Below, piece by piece: positions 52,234 through 60,262 of a stretch of DNA of 64,000 bases; positions within the stretch are counted from its first letter, which is position 1; each line of letters starts with the position of its first letter. Below the pieces are notes generated by a model, which had not been told where the DNA came from, ran no database searches, and saw nothing but the letters and a program-made list of their open reading frames with translations. This stretch comes from Mucilaginibacter sp. OK268 (GTDB lineage: Bacteria > Bacteroidota > Bacteroidia > Sphingobacteriales > Sphingobacteriaceae). The DNA lies in assembly GCF_900103125.1 (NCBI RefSeq), contig NZ_FNJV01000003.1:744001-808000 (forward strand), given 5' to 3'. The translations under genes and the position numbers were made by a program.

Positions 52234-54032
52234 AGTTTTTTACTTAACCAGATCCTGTTTAATAATAATTCCTCATGCTCTTTTGAATCTGCCTTTAAAG
52301 TGATCTTATAAAAGCCTTCTTTAGGGAAATTGAAAGTACCGGTCCGTTCGTTCACAAATTCATCGGTATAACTATCATGTGGTTCTACAACCACCTTCCC
52401 TGTTGGCTTTAATGATTGTGACAGATCTTGATCACCAGCTGTAATTTTTATCGGCGTAGCGGTTTTTGAATTATTATGGTAGGATATATCTACATTATAA
52501 GATCCTGCAGCAGGTACATAAACCTGCCAGCTAAGCGAACCTTCTTTATCTATGATCAAATGAGCGGGACGCAGGCCATCAAATGGTACCTTTTTATAGG
52601 TTGCCGTTTTTTCCGAAGCATTATTACCGGTTAAGGCCAATCCCCCGAATGTTGATTCGGCTACTGCCTTTTCGTCCAGCTCTACCGATTGCGCGTATTG
52701 TAAGGCGATCACGGATACAAAATGATCTCCGGCAACATCTGGCAATTGGATATGGGTATATGGGCCCGTTTTTGTAAAGTTTAAGGCAACTTTACCGGCA
52801 TCAGTTATCAGCTCCGCTTTTTCGGGTTTCGACAGGATCCCGGTTAAACGTAATATCCGGTCCAGGGGCCAGTTATATACCTGCAGGTAAACGATCTGTT
52901 TTTCCCCTTGTTTCTTTGTCGTTATCCTTCCCCAATCGTGCTGATCTGGTCGTAATTGAAGCCCTGTACAGCCATAAACAGATTCACCGTTTTTGGATAG
53001 CCAGACACCCATGTCATTCAATCGAGTTTGATCTTCATAAGGAATAGCACCATCTGCCCGGGGACCAATGTTTAGGGTGAACCCGCCGTTGAGACTAACG
53101 TTGCCTATTAAAGATTGTAGTAACTGACTGGTAGATTTATATTCATTCTCCAGCGCGTTGTAGCCCCATGAATTGGCAATTGTGCCGGATGTTTCCCATG
53201 GATGATTGGTATAAGCGGCGCCTAACTGGTTATCGCCCATGGTTTCGAAATCAATACCCGGAGTATTTGCCGGCAAGCCCAGTCTGGAGTTGATCAGGCA
53301 ATTTGGTTGCAGTTCGTGTATCAGTTTGATAACCTGATCCAACTGCTCTTTTTTTACAATGGTTGTTTTGTAATCAACCCACATATCAAACCAGATCATG
53401 GCAACGTCGCCATAATTGGTTAACAGTTCACGCAGTTGTGGTAAAACTTTTCCCTGCCAGTATTTATTGTATTGCTCATCGGTAATACGGCCGGTTATTT
53501 CCTGGTTATGATCCCAGCCATCCGGATGTTCCCAATCCAGCCAATGCGAATAATAAAAGCCCAGCTTCATACCATGCTTTTTACAGGCAGCTGCCAACTC
53601 CTTCAATACATCTCTATTGGTACTACTAAGCTTACTTAAATTGTTATCACTCACTTTGGAGTTCCAGATAGCTATGCCATCATGATGTTTGGCGGTAATG
53701 AGGATATATTTCATGCCTGCTTTTTTAGCCTGTAGTACCCATTGTTCGGGGTTTATTTTATCCCAGTTAAAGCGTTTGGCCAACTGCACATATTCTGCTT
53801 CGGGTATGCGGTTGCGGTAGCGGATCCATTCTGCATAATTATTTCCATTTCTAAGGCGCTCACCCTCCCAGATCCCTTCGGCCGCGCTGTACAATCCCCA
53901 GTGAATGAACATGCCGAAACGGGCATCGGTAAACCATTTAACTTTTTCACTATTAGTTAATGCAGGCTGAGCGTTAACAGCGCCTATAAAAGAGAAGAAT
54001 AACAATAAAGCAAGCAGTGTACGTTTCATCAT
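52230..54032 (-). CDS. Alpha-L-fucosidase, GH29
   Basis: 600 residues with a signal peptide (4-21, VNAQP). GH29 catalytic TIM barrel with WFTDARFGMFIHWGLYS, LITAKHHDGIAIWNS, GFYYSHWLDWEHPDGW and the nucleophile D216 in MIWFDMW. The C-terminal half continues into two beta-sandwich domains (fibronectin- or carbohydrate-binding-like; YNVDISYHN, PHDSYTDEFVNERTGTFNF). Removes fucose from polysaccharides or glycoproteins in the periplasm or outside. No PUL partner (SusCD) is next to it. Convergent with the small protein at 51985. Confidence 0.92.
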   Translation of the reverse strand: MMKRTLLALLLFFSFIGAVNAQPALTNSEKVKWFTDARFGMFIHWGLYSAAEGIWEGERLRNGNNYAEWIRYRNRIPEAEYVQLAKRFNWDKINPEQWVLQAKKAGMKYILITAKHHDGIAIWNSKVSDNNLSKLSSTNRDVLKELAAACKKHGMKLGFYYSHWLDWEHPDGWDHNQEITGRITDEQYNKYWQGKVLPQLRELLTNYGDVAMIWFDMWVDYKTTIVKKEQLDQVIKLIHELQPNCLINSRLGLPANTPGIDFETMGDNQLGAAYTNHPWETSGTIANSWGYNALENEYKSTSQLLQSLIGNVSLNGGFTLNIGPRADGAIPYEDQTRLNDMGVWLSKNGESVYGCTGLQLRPDQHDWGRITTKKQGEKQIVYLQVYNWPLDRILRLTGILSKPEKAELITDAGKVALNFTKTGPYTHIQLPDVAGDHFVSVIALQYAQSVELDEKAVAESTFGGLALTGNNASEKTATYKKVPFDGLRPAHLIIDKEGSLSWQVYVPAAGSYNVDISYHNNSKTATPIKITAGDQDLSQSLKPTGKVVVEPHDSYTDEFVNERTGTFNFPKEGFYKITLKADSKEHEELLLNRIWLSKKL

Positions 54033-54200
54033 TTTGTTGATGTGTAGGTATTTAACAATTAAGAGCGTTTATAATGGTTTATAAAAGTACTAATCGTTAT
54101 AGCTTAAAATTTCGCGAAGTTATCATATGACTAAGCGAAATTGGCACAAAAGCTGGCTATCCGGGATGCTTGATCTGAGAAGCTGTTTAAAAAACATTTT

Positions 54201-54300
54201 ATGTAGAGACGCATAATTGCGTCTCCCACCGGACAAGCCGCCTTTCAAAACGTAACCGTCTTAACATGTAAGGGGGGGACGCAATTATGCGTCTCTACAT
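54201..54300. repeat. ATGTAGAGACGC hairpin repeat
   Basis: ATGTAGAGACGCATAATTGC and GCAATTATGCGTCTCTACAT, perfect 20-bp terminal inverted repeats, with a GC-poor middle and a run of seven G (AAGGGGGGGAC) near the right arm. A distinct hairpin family. Confidence 0.8.
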
Positions 54301-54374
54301 TTAAAAACAATCGAATTTAGGCAGCTTCAGAAATTCCGCGCGCTTTAGGGTACTGAAGTGAGTCTTTTAACTGC

Positions 54375-54932
54375 TTACAACTCCCTGATCACCCGGCAGG
54401 GGTTACCTGCTGCTATAACGTTAGCGGGGATGTTTTTTGTAACCACACTGCCCGCGCCAATGGTGGTATTATCGCCAATGGTTACGCCGGGGCATACAAT
54501 TACCCCGCCGCCCAACCATACATTATTGCCGATGGTAATAGGCGACGCGTACTCGGGGCCTTTGATGCGTTCGGCTGCAATAACGGGGTGATAGGCGGTA
54601 TAAAGCTGCACATTGGGCGCCATGGCCACGTTATGACCGATGGTTACACGGGCGCAATCCAATATGATACAGTTAAAGTTCATGAACAGGTTTTCGCCTG
54701 CGAAAATATTGGAACCATAGTCGCAATAAAATGGCGATTGAATATCGATCTGGTTTTCAAAGCCGCCCAGCAATTCTTTTAAAACTGCTGTTTTACCGGG
54801 TTTATCGTCATAACTTAAGGCGTTATACTGCATAAATAATTTCCGAGCCCTTGACCTGCCGGCTACCAGTTCGGCATCACTTGCATCATAAAGCTCGCCG
54901 GCAAGCATTTTTTGTAATTCGGTTTTCTCCAT
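54375..54932 (-). CDS. Sugar O-acetyltransferase (LacA/Maa type)
   Basis: 185 residues. Left-handed beta-helix acetyltransferase: MEKTELQKMLAGELYDASDA opening typical of maltose/galactoside acetyltransferases, the DYGSNIFAGENLFMNFNCII block, catalytic His in YTAYHPV and hexapeptide repeats (IGNNVWLGGGVIVCPGVTIG). It transfers acetyl from acetyl-CoA to a free sugar in the cytoplasm. Acceptor unknown. Starts 15 bp before the upstream gene's end (54948), so the pair is probably co-transcribed. Confidence 0.9.
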   Translation of the reverse strand: MEKTELQKMLAGELYDASDAELVAGRSRARKLFMQYNALSYDDKPGKTAVLKELLGGFENQIDIQSPFYCDYGSNIFAGENLFMNFNCIILDCARVTIGHNVAMAPNVQLYTAYHPVIAAERIKGPEYASPITIGNNVWLGGGVIVCPGVTIGDNTTIGAGSVVTKNIPANVIAAGNPCRVIREL

Positions 54933-54947
54933 AGGTAGTATTGGTTA

Positions 54948-55430
54948 TTACGCGCCAAGTTCTGCTTTGTCGTCATAGCCCAGCTGCAGATCCTCTGCTA
55001 TCCGATTAGCGGAGGGCCTGCTCCGGAGAAGAATAAGCATTAAAACGACTGATATAAACAGGTAAAACAAATTACCGCTTAACATAAAGGCTACGATATT
55101 AAAAAGAGAAGGCCCTTCTAACAAAGCCGCTCTGGTGATAAATGCAGCCTGGTAACCGGTCACTTTACTTTGCAGGTCAGCTTTTTCAGTAAGGCGCCCA
55201 ATTAGTTGCTTAAACAAAAAGAAGCCTGCAATAATGCCTCCGAAGGCCAGCAGCGGGGCAACAAAGAAAAAAACATCCTTGGTATCCCTGGCATTAAAAT
55301 ATATGGCTTTGGTACCGGTTGCATAAGCAACACCCGCAAACAACACCTGCCCGGCCAGTAAGGCGCCGTGTATAACTTTCATGGTTTTAACAGCAGCAGC
55401 CGGGCTTTGCGGTACTAAAGGTGGGTTCAT
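54948..55430 (-). CDS. Small four-helix membrane protein, unknown
   Basis: 160 residues with four predicted membrane helices (about 20-38, 53-72, 90-110, 116-135): HGALLAGQVLFAGVAYATG, FVAPLLAFGGIIAGFFLFKQ, FITRAALLEGPSLFNIVAFM, LFYLFISVVLMLILLRSRPS. Its N-terminus is proline-rich (PPLVPQSPAAAVKTMKVIHG). Not matched to a family I can name; such proteins are common orphan membrane proteins in Bacteroidota. Upstream of, and 15 bp from, the acetyltransferase. Confidence 0.6.
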   Translation of the reverse strand: MNPPLVPQSPAAAVKTMKVIHGALLAGQVLFAGVAYATGTKAIYFNARDTKDVFFFVAPLLAFGGIIAGFFLFKQLIGRLTEKADLQSKVTGYQAAFITRAALLEGPSLFNIVAFMLSGNLFYLFISVVLMLILLRSRPSANRIAEDLQLGYDDKAELGA

Positions 55431-55653
55431 TTTGCGATTGATTTAGTAATGCATTATACAGATATTTTACGAGAACATCATTAAATTATTTTATGATTTA
55501 ACTTTAAATATGGGCCGGCAACTTTGATCTATTATATACAGTCACCCCCCTATCCTACCGTAGCTTAAAGCCCAAATCATTAATTACTTAAAACTATTTA
55601 AAATAACCAACGTTATCTTATTAGTTAATTTTTTAAATTAAAAAAGAAACATT

Positions 55654-56046
55654 ATGAAAAATTCAAGAATAACGGCTACGGCTATTGCACTCACATTTGT
55701 GGCTTCTGTAGTATTTGCCGGTAACCATAAAGCTGGCGACCAGCAAAAAGCGAATGGACTGAATATAAAGAGAACCGTTATGGTTACAGATACAGTTCCG
55801 GATAAAAAGAAGAAGAAAAAAGAGCCAAAAGCTCCAACTCCGGCGCCAAATCCGACACCAACACCTACGGATCCAACTAATCCAAGTCCTACTCCTATGC
55901 CAACACCTGCGCCAACACCAAACCCTAATCCAACACCTACACCTACGCCAACACCAAATCCTAGTCCAACACCTGCGCCGGTGCCAAGTCCAACACCTAC
56001 GCCAAGTCCAAACCCTTCACCAACGCCAACGCGTCCTGGTCAATAG
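55654..56046 (+). CDS. Secreted proline/threonine-rich low-complexity protein
   Basis: 130 residues: Sec signal peptide (1-22, VVFAGNHK), a charged linker with [10 protein letters not shown], then from residue about 59 to the end almost only Pro, Thr, Asn, Ser and Ala in PTP/PNP/PSP units ([20 protein letters not shown]). Likely an extended, surface-exposed spacer or mucin-like tail; no enzyme domain. The DNA repeats CCAACACCT-type units, so length may vary by slippage. Function unknown. A strong terminator follows. Confidence 0.65.
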   Translation: MKNSRITATAIALTFVASVVFAGNHKAGDQQKANGLNIKRTVMVTDTVPDKKKKKKEPKAPTPAPNPTPTPTDPTNPSPTPMPTPAPTPNPNPTPTPTPTPNPSPTPAPVPSPTPTPSPNPSPTPTRPGQ

Positions 56047-56068
56047 TTTGGTTTTGGTTAATATAAAG

Positions 56069-56106
56069 CAAAAAGCCCGCTGTGAAAATTCACAGCGGGC
56101 TTTTTA
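56069..56106. terminator. Bidirectional terminator
   Basis: AAAAAGCCCGCTGTG/CACAGCGGGCTTTTT, a perfect 15-bp stem with 7-nt loop, between convergent genes. Confidence 0.9.
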
Positions 56107-56184
56107 AATATGATGAGATGTAATCAATTGCTGATAATCCCGGAATATGTGTTTTTGATTTAAATATGAGATAAAAAAACCTTC

Positions 56185-56742
56185 TTACTTGCTCACAAAG
56201 GTATAAGGCAAATTAGTGAATGTACCTGACAATATTTGTTGTACATTGATGGATATAATATTACCCTCATCGTCTGTATTAACTTGTTTGGAGGTAAATG
56301 AATAAGTACCCGTTATTACCTTCTTAACCGAATCGATAGCAGTTGTAGTAACAGATCCAGATCCTGGTTCTACAATACCTACCTGATTAAAATCGCCCCC
56401 AATTAATGTTTGGGTGTAATAAGCCAGCTGAACATTGTTGGTAGCATCAACTTTATAGGTAGCAAACGGAAAACCAGCGGTATTTGTGCTGTTAGGTACA
56501 GCTACACTGATACTTACCCGTTGCTGAGTGGCGGTACCAACCACCGTAAAAGTCTTGGTTTTAGCAGCAGCATTATAGGTGATGGCGGCGCTTACCGAAT
56601 CAGGATTCCACGCGACACTGTTAATATTAGCAGATAGTATTTTATCGGAAATTGTAGAAGCAGAAGTAGTTACGTCCTTTTTACAGCTTTGAATACATAT
56701 AGCTGATAAAAGTAACAGCATCAATAGTTGAGTTTTCTTCAT
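56185..56742 (-). CDS. DUF6252-like lipoprotein
   Basis: 185 residues with a lipoprotein signal (lipobox CIQSC, C20). The mature protein is beta-rich and threonine-rich: ANINSVAWNPDSVSAAITYN, TFTVVGTATQQRVSISVAV, ITGTYSFTSKQVNTDDEGNI. The layout (short N-terminal linker, one immunoglobulin-like beta sandwich) matches DUF6252-type proteins of Bacteroidota. Surface or periplasmic, function unknown. Convergent with the proline-rich gene. Confidence 0.6.
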   Translation of the reverse strand: MKKTQLLMLLLLSAICIQSCKKDVTTSASTISDKILSANINSVAWNPDSVSAAITYNAAAKTKTFTVVGTATQQRVSISVAVPNSTNTAGFPFATYKVDATNNVQLAYYTQTLIGGDFNQVGIVEPGSGSVTTTAIDSVKKVITGTYSFTSKQVNTDDEGNIISINVQQILSGTFTNLPYTFVSK

Positions 56743-56908
56743 ATATAAATTTTATGCAAATAACGCTTTTTACGAAGTAATAATTACAACCGAAGTTGCT
56801 TTTTTCACATATTTTAACATTCTGTATGGATGCGTCATGCAATTGAGGTTTGCAAATTATAAAACAATTGATTTTAATTGAGCATATTAGGCCCTAAATT
56901 TTTTAAGC

Positions 56909-57190
56909 ATGATCAACGTAAACGAATATTTTGAAGGCGCTGTTAAGTCGCTGGCTTATACCACCGCACAGGGCCGCAGCACTATTGGTGTTATTGAAAA
57001 AGGCGAGTATGAATTTGGAACATCGAGCCACGAAACCATGACCGTTATTGAAGGCCGGCTGGAAGCTTTATTACCCGGCGAAACTAACTGGCAATCCTTT
57101 ACCGCCGGACAAATATTTGAGGTAGATGCAAATGTGGTATTTAAAGTTAAAACCGAAGTACAAAGCTCTTACCTGTGCACCTACCGGTAA
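56909..57190 (+). CDS. ppnP: Pyrimidine/purine nucleoside phosphorylase PpnP
   Basis: 93 residues, single-domain cupin (DUF1255) that splits several nucleosides with phosphate. Signatures: MINVNEYFEGAVKSLAYTTA, RSTIGVIEKGEYEFGTSSHE, TMTVIEGRLEALLPGETNWQ and the end FEVDANVVFKVKTEVQSSYL. Length is exactly that of the family. Cytoplasmic salvage enzyme. Monocistronic; the YbjQ gene follows after 112 bp. Confidence 0.92.
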   Translation: MINVNEYFEGAVKSLAYTTAQGRSTIGVIEKGEYEFGTSSHETMTVIEGRLEALLPGETNWQSFTAGQIFEVDANVVFKVKTEVQSSYLCTYR

Positions 57191-57302
57191 AATAAAAAGG
57201 GCATTATTTGTAATTATATGGCGTATGTGTTATCTAATTATAAAAACATACCAACCATTTAAATGGTTAACCTAAACATCAATACCAATAATTAAAAAAC
57301 AA

Positions 57303-57632
57303 ATGGATACTTCACTTATTACTACCAGTACCTCTTTAGAGGGTTATCGTATCACCAAACATTTAGGTGTTGTTCGTGGTATTACCGTACGCAGCCGTAG
57401 CGCTCTTGGTAATATTGCCGGTGGCTTTCAATCACTTTTTGGCGGCAGGCTTTCTATTTATGTGGAGCTGTGTGAAAATGCCCGCGAAGAAGCTTTCCAG
57501 CTTTTAGTACAGCATGCACAGGCTTTGGGTGCCAATGGCATTATTAACATGCGTTATGATGCCAACGAAGTGATGCAGGGCATTACCGAAGTGCTGGCCT
57601 ATGGAACTGCCGTTGTGGTTGAAAAAGTGTAA
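57303..57632 (+). CDS. YbjQ-family protein
   Basis: 109 residues of the DUF74/YbjQ family, a small pentameric or higher ring protein: STSLEGYRITKHLGVVRGIT, VRSRSALGNIAGGFQSLFGG, RLSIYVELCENAREEAFQLL, HAQALGANGIINMRYDA. Proposed to bind heavy metals in some members, but the residues for this are weak here. Own terminator downstream. Confidence 0.88.
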   Translation: MDTSLITTSTSLEGYRITKHLGVVRGITVRSRSALGNIAGGFQSLFGGRLSIYVELCENAREEAFQLLVQHAQALGANGIINMRYDANEVMQGITEVLAYGTAVVVEKV

Positions 57633-57650
57633 AACTGATATATGTTCTGT

Positions 57651-57691
57651 TAAAAGAGGGAGCGGTGATCATTACCGGTTCCTCTTTTTTT
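57651..57691 (+). terminator. Terminator of the ybjQ-type gene
   Basis: AAAAGAGG(G)AGCGGTGA/TACCGGTTCCTCTTTT with T-run, 20 bp past the stop. Confidence 0.75.
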
Positions 57692-57741
57692 AACACCACA
57701 TTTGATCTGAGGGGCAAATCAACACTTTAAAATAATAAGAT

Positions 57742-57770
57742 AAAAAAACCGGCCAGGTAGCCGGTTTTTA
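57742..57770 (-). terminator. Terminator of the membrane-protein gene at 57796
   Basis: AAAAACCGGC/GCCGGTTTTT, perfect 10-bp stem, 26 bp past the stop. Confidence 0.8.
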
Positions 57771-57795
57771 TAAAGACGATATCAAAACGCCCGTA

Positions 57796-57993
57796 TTAAT
57801 TAAAATACGAAAGCGGGATGGTTTTCCACATACCATTGGCCAGGTGACCAATCAGTAACTCATAAACCAGGTAAAGTGGCCAAAACAAATAGTGTATTAA
57901 CAGCAATATCAGCGAATGATTATAGTACCAGCTGATCATCAGCGTGTACAAGCCTAATACAAGGTATAGTATACTGGTTTCTCTTTTCTTCAT
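57796..57993 (-). CDS. Small membrane protein, two helices
   Basis: 65 residues with a charged start (MKKRETS) and two hydrophobic stretches (ILYLVLGLYTLMISWYYN and LILLLIHYLFWPLYLVYELL). The sequence is rich in aromatic residues, ending LANGMWKTIPLSYFN. A plain inner-membrane mini-protein; no family I can name. It has its own terminator and lies 32 bp upstream in the same direction of no further gene; the gene above it (58025) is on the same strand and could be co-transcribed. Confidence 0.6.
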   Translation of the reverse strand: MKKRETSILYLVLGLYTLMISWYYNHSLILLLIHYLFWPLYLVYELLIGHLANGMWKTIPLSYFN

Positions 57994-58024
57994 TATTTAT
58001 TTTAAGCTAATGTACTGATTCGAC

Positions 58025-58519
58025 TTAATTAGTGCAATTTTTCATGTTGTAAATTACGCTGTAATCAGCAGCTGCATTGGTTTGTTGCCTGCCCGTTTTA
58101 GCATCATAACTATACGGCTTTTGAGCAAGGGCATTCCCCCTTAACTGAAACTCCACGCTCATAGTATCTTTTGAGCCTTCCTGTGTAAAGGTCCATACTG
58201 CTTTGATGGCATTGCCACTAAGCGTTCCTGTGATAATCCCTTTACGCGCGTCTTTCTCTTTAGGGAGCCAGCTCATTTTTCCGGTTACCTTATTGCCGTT
58301 GATCAGCATATTAACCATGGTGGTATCCTGCGTCTGTTTGCCATCGGTATGATAAAAGCAATATTGCATATTTACCATAGGCGCATCAGCCTGGTTGGCC
58401 AATATTGTATCCTTTTTGCCGCCCGTACTTAGGGTATCAGCGGTATTACTATGGTTGCCTGAGCATGAGGCAGCCATCATACCTGCAACAAGCAGGCATA
58501 GTTTTATTTTTATGGCCAT
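58025..58519 (-). CDS. Lipoprotein of unknown function
   Basis: 164 residues with a lipoprotein signal (lipobox MAASC, C19; MAIKIKLCLLVAGMMAASCS). The mature part has a Ser/Thr/Asp-rich linker and one beta-rich domain (MVNMQYCFYHTDGKQTQDTT, NGNKVTGKMSWLPKEKDARK, GTLSGNAIKAVWTFTQEGSK), rather like Bacteroidota lipoproteins that measure or bind ligand with a small barrel. Function unknown. The small membrane protein gene follows 31 bp downstream. Confidence 0.65.
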   Translation of the reverse strand: MAIKIKLCLLVAGMMAASCSGNHSNTADTLSTGGKKDTILANQADAPMVNMQYCFYHTDGKQTQDTTMVNMLINGNKVTGKMSWLPKEKDARKGIITGTLSGNAIKAVWTFTQEGSKDTMSVEFQLRGNALAQKPYSYDAKTGRQQTNAAADYSVIYNMKNCTN

Positions 58520-58730
58520 TTATAAATATCGTTATAAGTTATGACAAATTAAATGTCAAAAGGTTGAATGCCCCTTTACGATATTTATAATCTGATTTAC
58601 AGATAGTTATTCTACATATAGAACACAGCCTGCAGGAATAATGAAAATGGAATGATCAGGGAGGGATGTATTACAATGGTTATGCAGTGTAAACAATAGG
58701 TGTTACACTACATAAATTGTAAATTGGAGT

Positions 58731-58919
58731 TTATACTTTTTTTTCGGGCGGGGTTGATACGATCTCGCCAAATTCATTGACATAAGCCATCATGCTTTCC
58801 AGATCGCTACCGCCACTGTTTTGCTGACGCTCCTGTTTACGCAGTTCTTTTTCTTCTTTCTTTTTTTGCCTGTTTTTTTCGAGCTGTTTTTTCATGAAGG
58901 TTGCTTGCGATTTAGCCAT
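58731..58919 (-). CDS. Small basic protein with DEFG-I-TPP motif
   Basis: 62 residues, very charged: MAKSQATFMKKQLEKNRQKK, then KEEKELRKQERQQNSGGSDL, then the conserved tail MMAYVNEFGEIVSTPPEKK. Proteins of this kind are common in Bacteroidota and are often found near cold-shock genes; no cold-shock gene follows in the window. The Lys/Arg/Glu helix suggests RNA or ribosome contact. A TAnnTTTG promoter lies about 224 bp upstream, giving an unusually long leader. Confidence 0.75.
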   Translation of the reverse strand: MAKSQATFMKKQLEKNRQKKKEEKELRKQERQQNSGGSDLESMMAYVNEFGEIVSTPPEKKV

Positions 58920-59142
58920 ATTTATTAAAAATTTAGTTAAACAATGTGCTACTCCCGGTTAAAACCTATAAAACCCTATTACCTGAACAAAAAGTTCTAC
59001 ACTGAACATGCATGAAGAGGAGGATCATCAATTTAATTTCCGGGCAGCAACGGTATCAGCGGGGATAAAAATGAACCCTGGTCAACAAGGATTGATTTGC
59101 GGTGGCTATATGGGAAATAGCGATAATTTTCCGTTTGTGGTA
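58920..59142 (-). promoter_or_regulatory. Long leader of the small basic protein gene
   Basis: About 220 bp between the promoter and the ATG with no convincing frame (a 62-codon frame on the plus strand has no support). Leaders of this length are often structured and regulatory, e.g. cold-responsive. It contains GAGGAGGATCATC on the plus strand. Confidence 0.4.
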
Positions 59143-59174
59143 CAAATATACGATTTTTTAAGAAAAATCACGAA
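59143..59174 (-). promoter_or_regulatory. Promoter of the small basic protein gene
   Basis: Minus strand TTCG, 20-bp spacer, TATATTTG (59143-59150): full TAnnTTTG match with a near -33 element. Confidence 0.6.
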
Positions 59175-59316
59175 TATGCCAGCCCTAATAGTTTGATCTA
59201 TGGAACCCGGCCTTCGTAATTATACCCAACACAATACGCAAGGCAAGCAATAGCACCTCCAAACTCAAAATCACATCTTTTTTTTATATTGCTGCCTCAA
59301 ATCCCAATTACCTATT

Positions 59317-60243
59317 ATGAAACGCAGAAACTTTGTGCAAAACTCTGTATTGGCAGGTGCATCATTATTAACAACCGGACTTTTAAAACCAGATCCGGCG
59401 ACAGCCGCGACCACAGCTCCCGATACCGGCAAACCCTTTCATTTAAACTATGGCATACATGATGGCATGTTTAAAAACCATGCCGGTGACGATTTTATTG
59501 ATCAGATTAAGTTTGCTTATGACCAGGGCTTCCGCAGTATTGAAGATAATGGTATGGCCCGCCGACCAGTTGATCAGCAGAAAAAAATTGGTGATACATT
59601 GGCTAAATTAGGTATGGCCATGGGCGTTTTTGTGCAACCTGGTTTAGGTAATGATACCAACCTGTTAGCATCGGGCAAAGCCGAACATCTCGATAAATTC
59701 ATCGCTAGCTGCAAGGAAGCGGTTGAGGTGGCCAAACGGATCAATAGCAAGCTGGTTACCGTAGTTCCCGGCGATTTTGTGCGTAACCTGCCTATTGGTA
59801 TACAAACAGGCAATGTAATTGAAGCCATCAAAAAAGGCACGGCCATTATTGAACCTCATGGTCTGGTCATGGTGCTGGAACCACTCAGTGATAATCCCGA
59901 CCTGTTTTTACGCACACCCGACCAGGCTTATGCTATCTGTAAAGCTGTGGGTAGCCCTTCCTGCAAAATTTTGTATGATATGTACCATGTACAGCGCAAC
60001 CAGGGCAATATCATCCCTACCCTTAATTGGATTTATGACGAAATAGGTTATTACCAGATTGGTGATAATCCGGGTCGTAAAGAACCCGGCACTGGCGAGG
60101 TTAACTACAAAAACATATTCAAACATATTTACGATAAAGGATATAAAGGGGTGTTGGGTATGGAGCATGGAACAGCGGGTGCCGGTAAAGAGGGTGAGCT
60201 TGCCCTGATCAAAGCATACCGCGAAGCTGATAGTTTTATGTAA
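59317..60243 (+). CDS. Hydroxypyruvate isomerase-like TIM-barrel protein, exported
   Basis: 308 residues. Twin-arginine-like N-terminus (MKRRNFVQNSVLAGASLLTT) implies export in folded form. Then a sugar isomerase/AP endonuclease 2 TIM barrel: FHLNYGIHDGMFKNHAGDDF, FIDQIKFAYDQGFRSIEDNG, MVLEPLSDNPDLFLRTPDQA and YKGVLGMEHGTAGAGKE. Glutamates at E205-region and E253-region fit the family's metal site. Substrate unknown (hydroxypyruvate or inositol-type). First gene of a three-gene operon with an M28 peptidase and a GNAT enzyme. Confidence 0.8.
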   Translation: MKRRNFVQNSVLAGASLLTTGLLKPDPATAATTAPDTGKPFHLNYGIHDGMFKNHAGDDFIDQIKFAYDQGFRSIEDNGMARRPVDQQKKIGDTLAKLGMAMGVFVQPGLGNDTNLLASGKAEHLDKFIASCKEAVEVAKRINSKLVTVVPGDFVRNLPIGIQTGNVIEAIKKGTAIIEPHGLVMVLEPLSDNPDLFLRTPDQAYAICKAVGSPSCKILYDMYHVQRNQGNIIPTLNWIYDEIGYYQIGDNPGRKEPGTGEVNYKNIFKHIYDKGYKGVLGMEHGTAGAGKEGELALIKAYREADSFM

Positions 60244-60262
60244 GCAATCGTTATCATAAATA

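Noticed and set aside
58687-58711. Palindrome AGTGTAAAC...GTGTTACACT as a MITE copy or terminator
   Set aside because: Shares only GTGTAA with the MITE-like family and has no T-run; too little to call.
59008-59196. 62-residue frame on the plus strand
   Set aside because: It runs opposite to a good promoter and through the leader of the gene at 58731; no domain, no conserved look.
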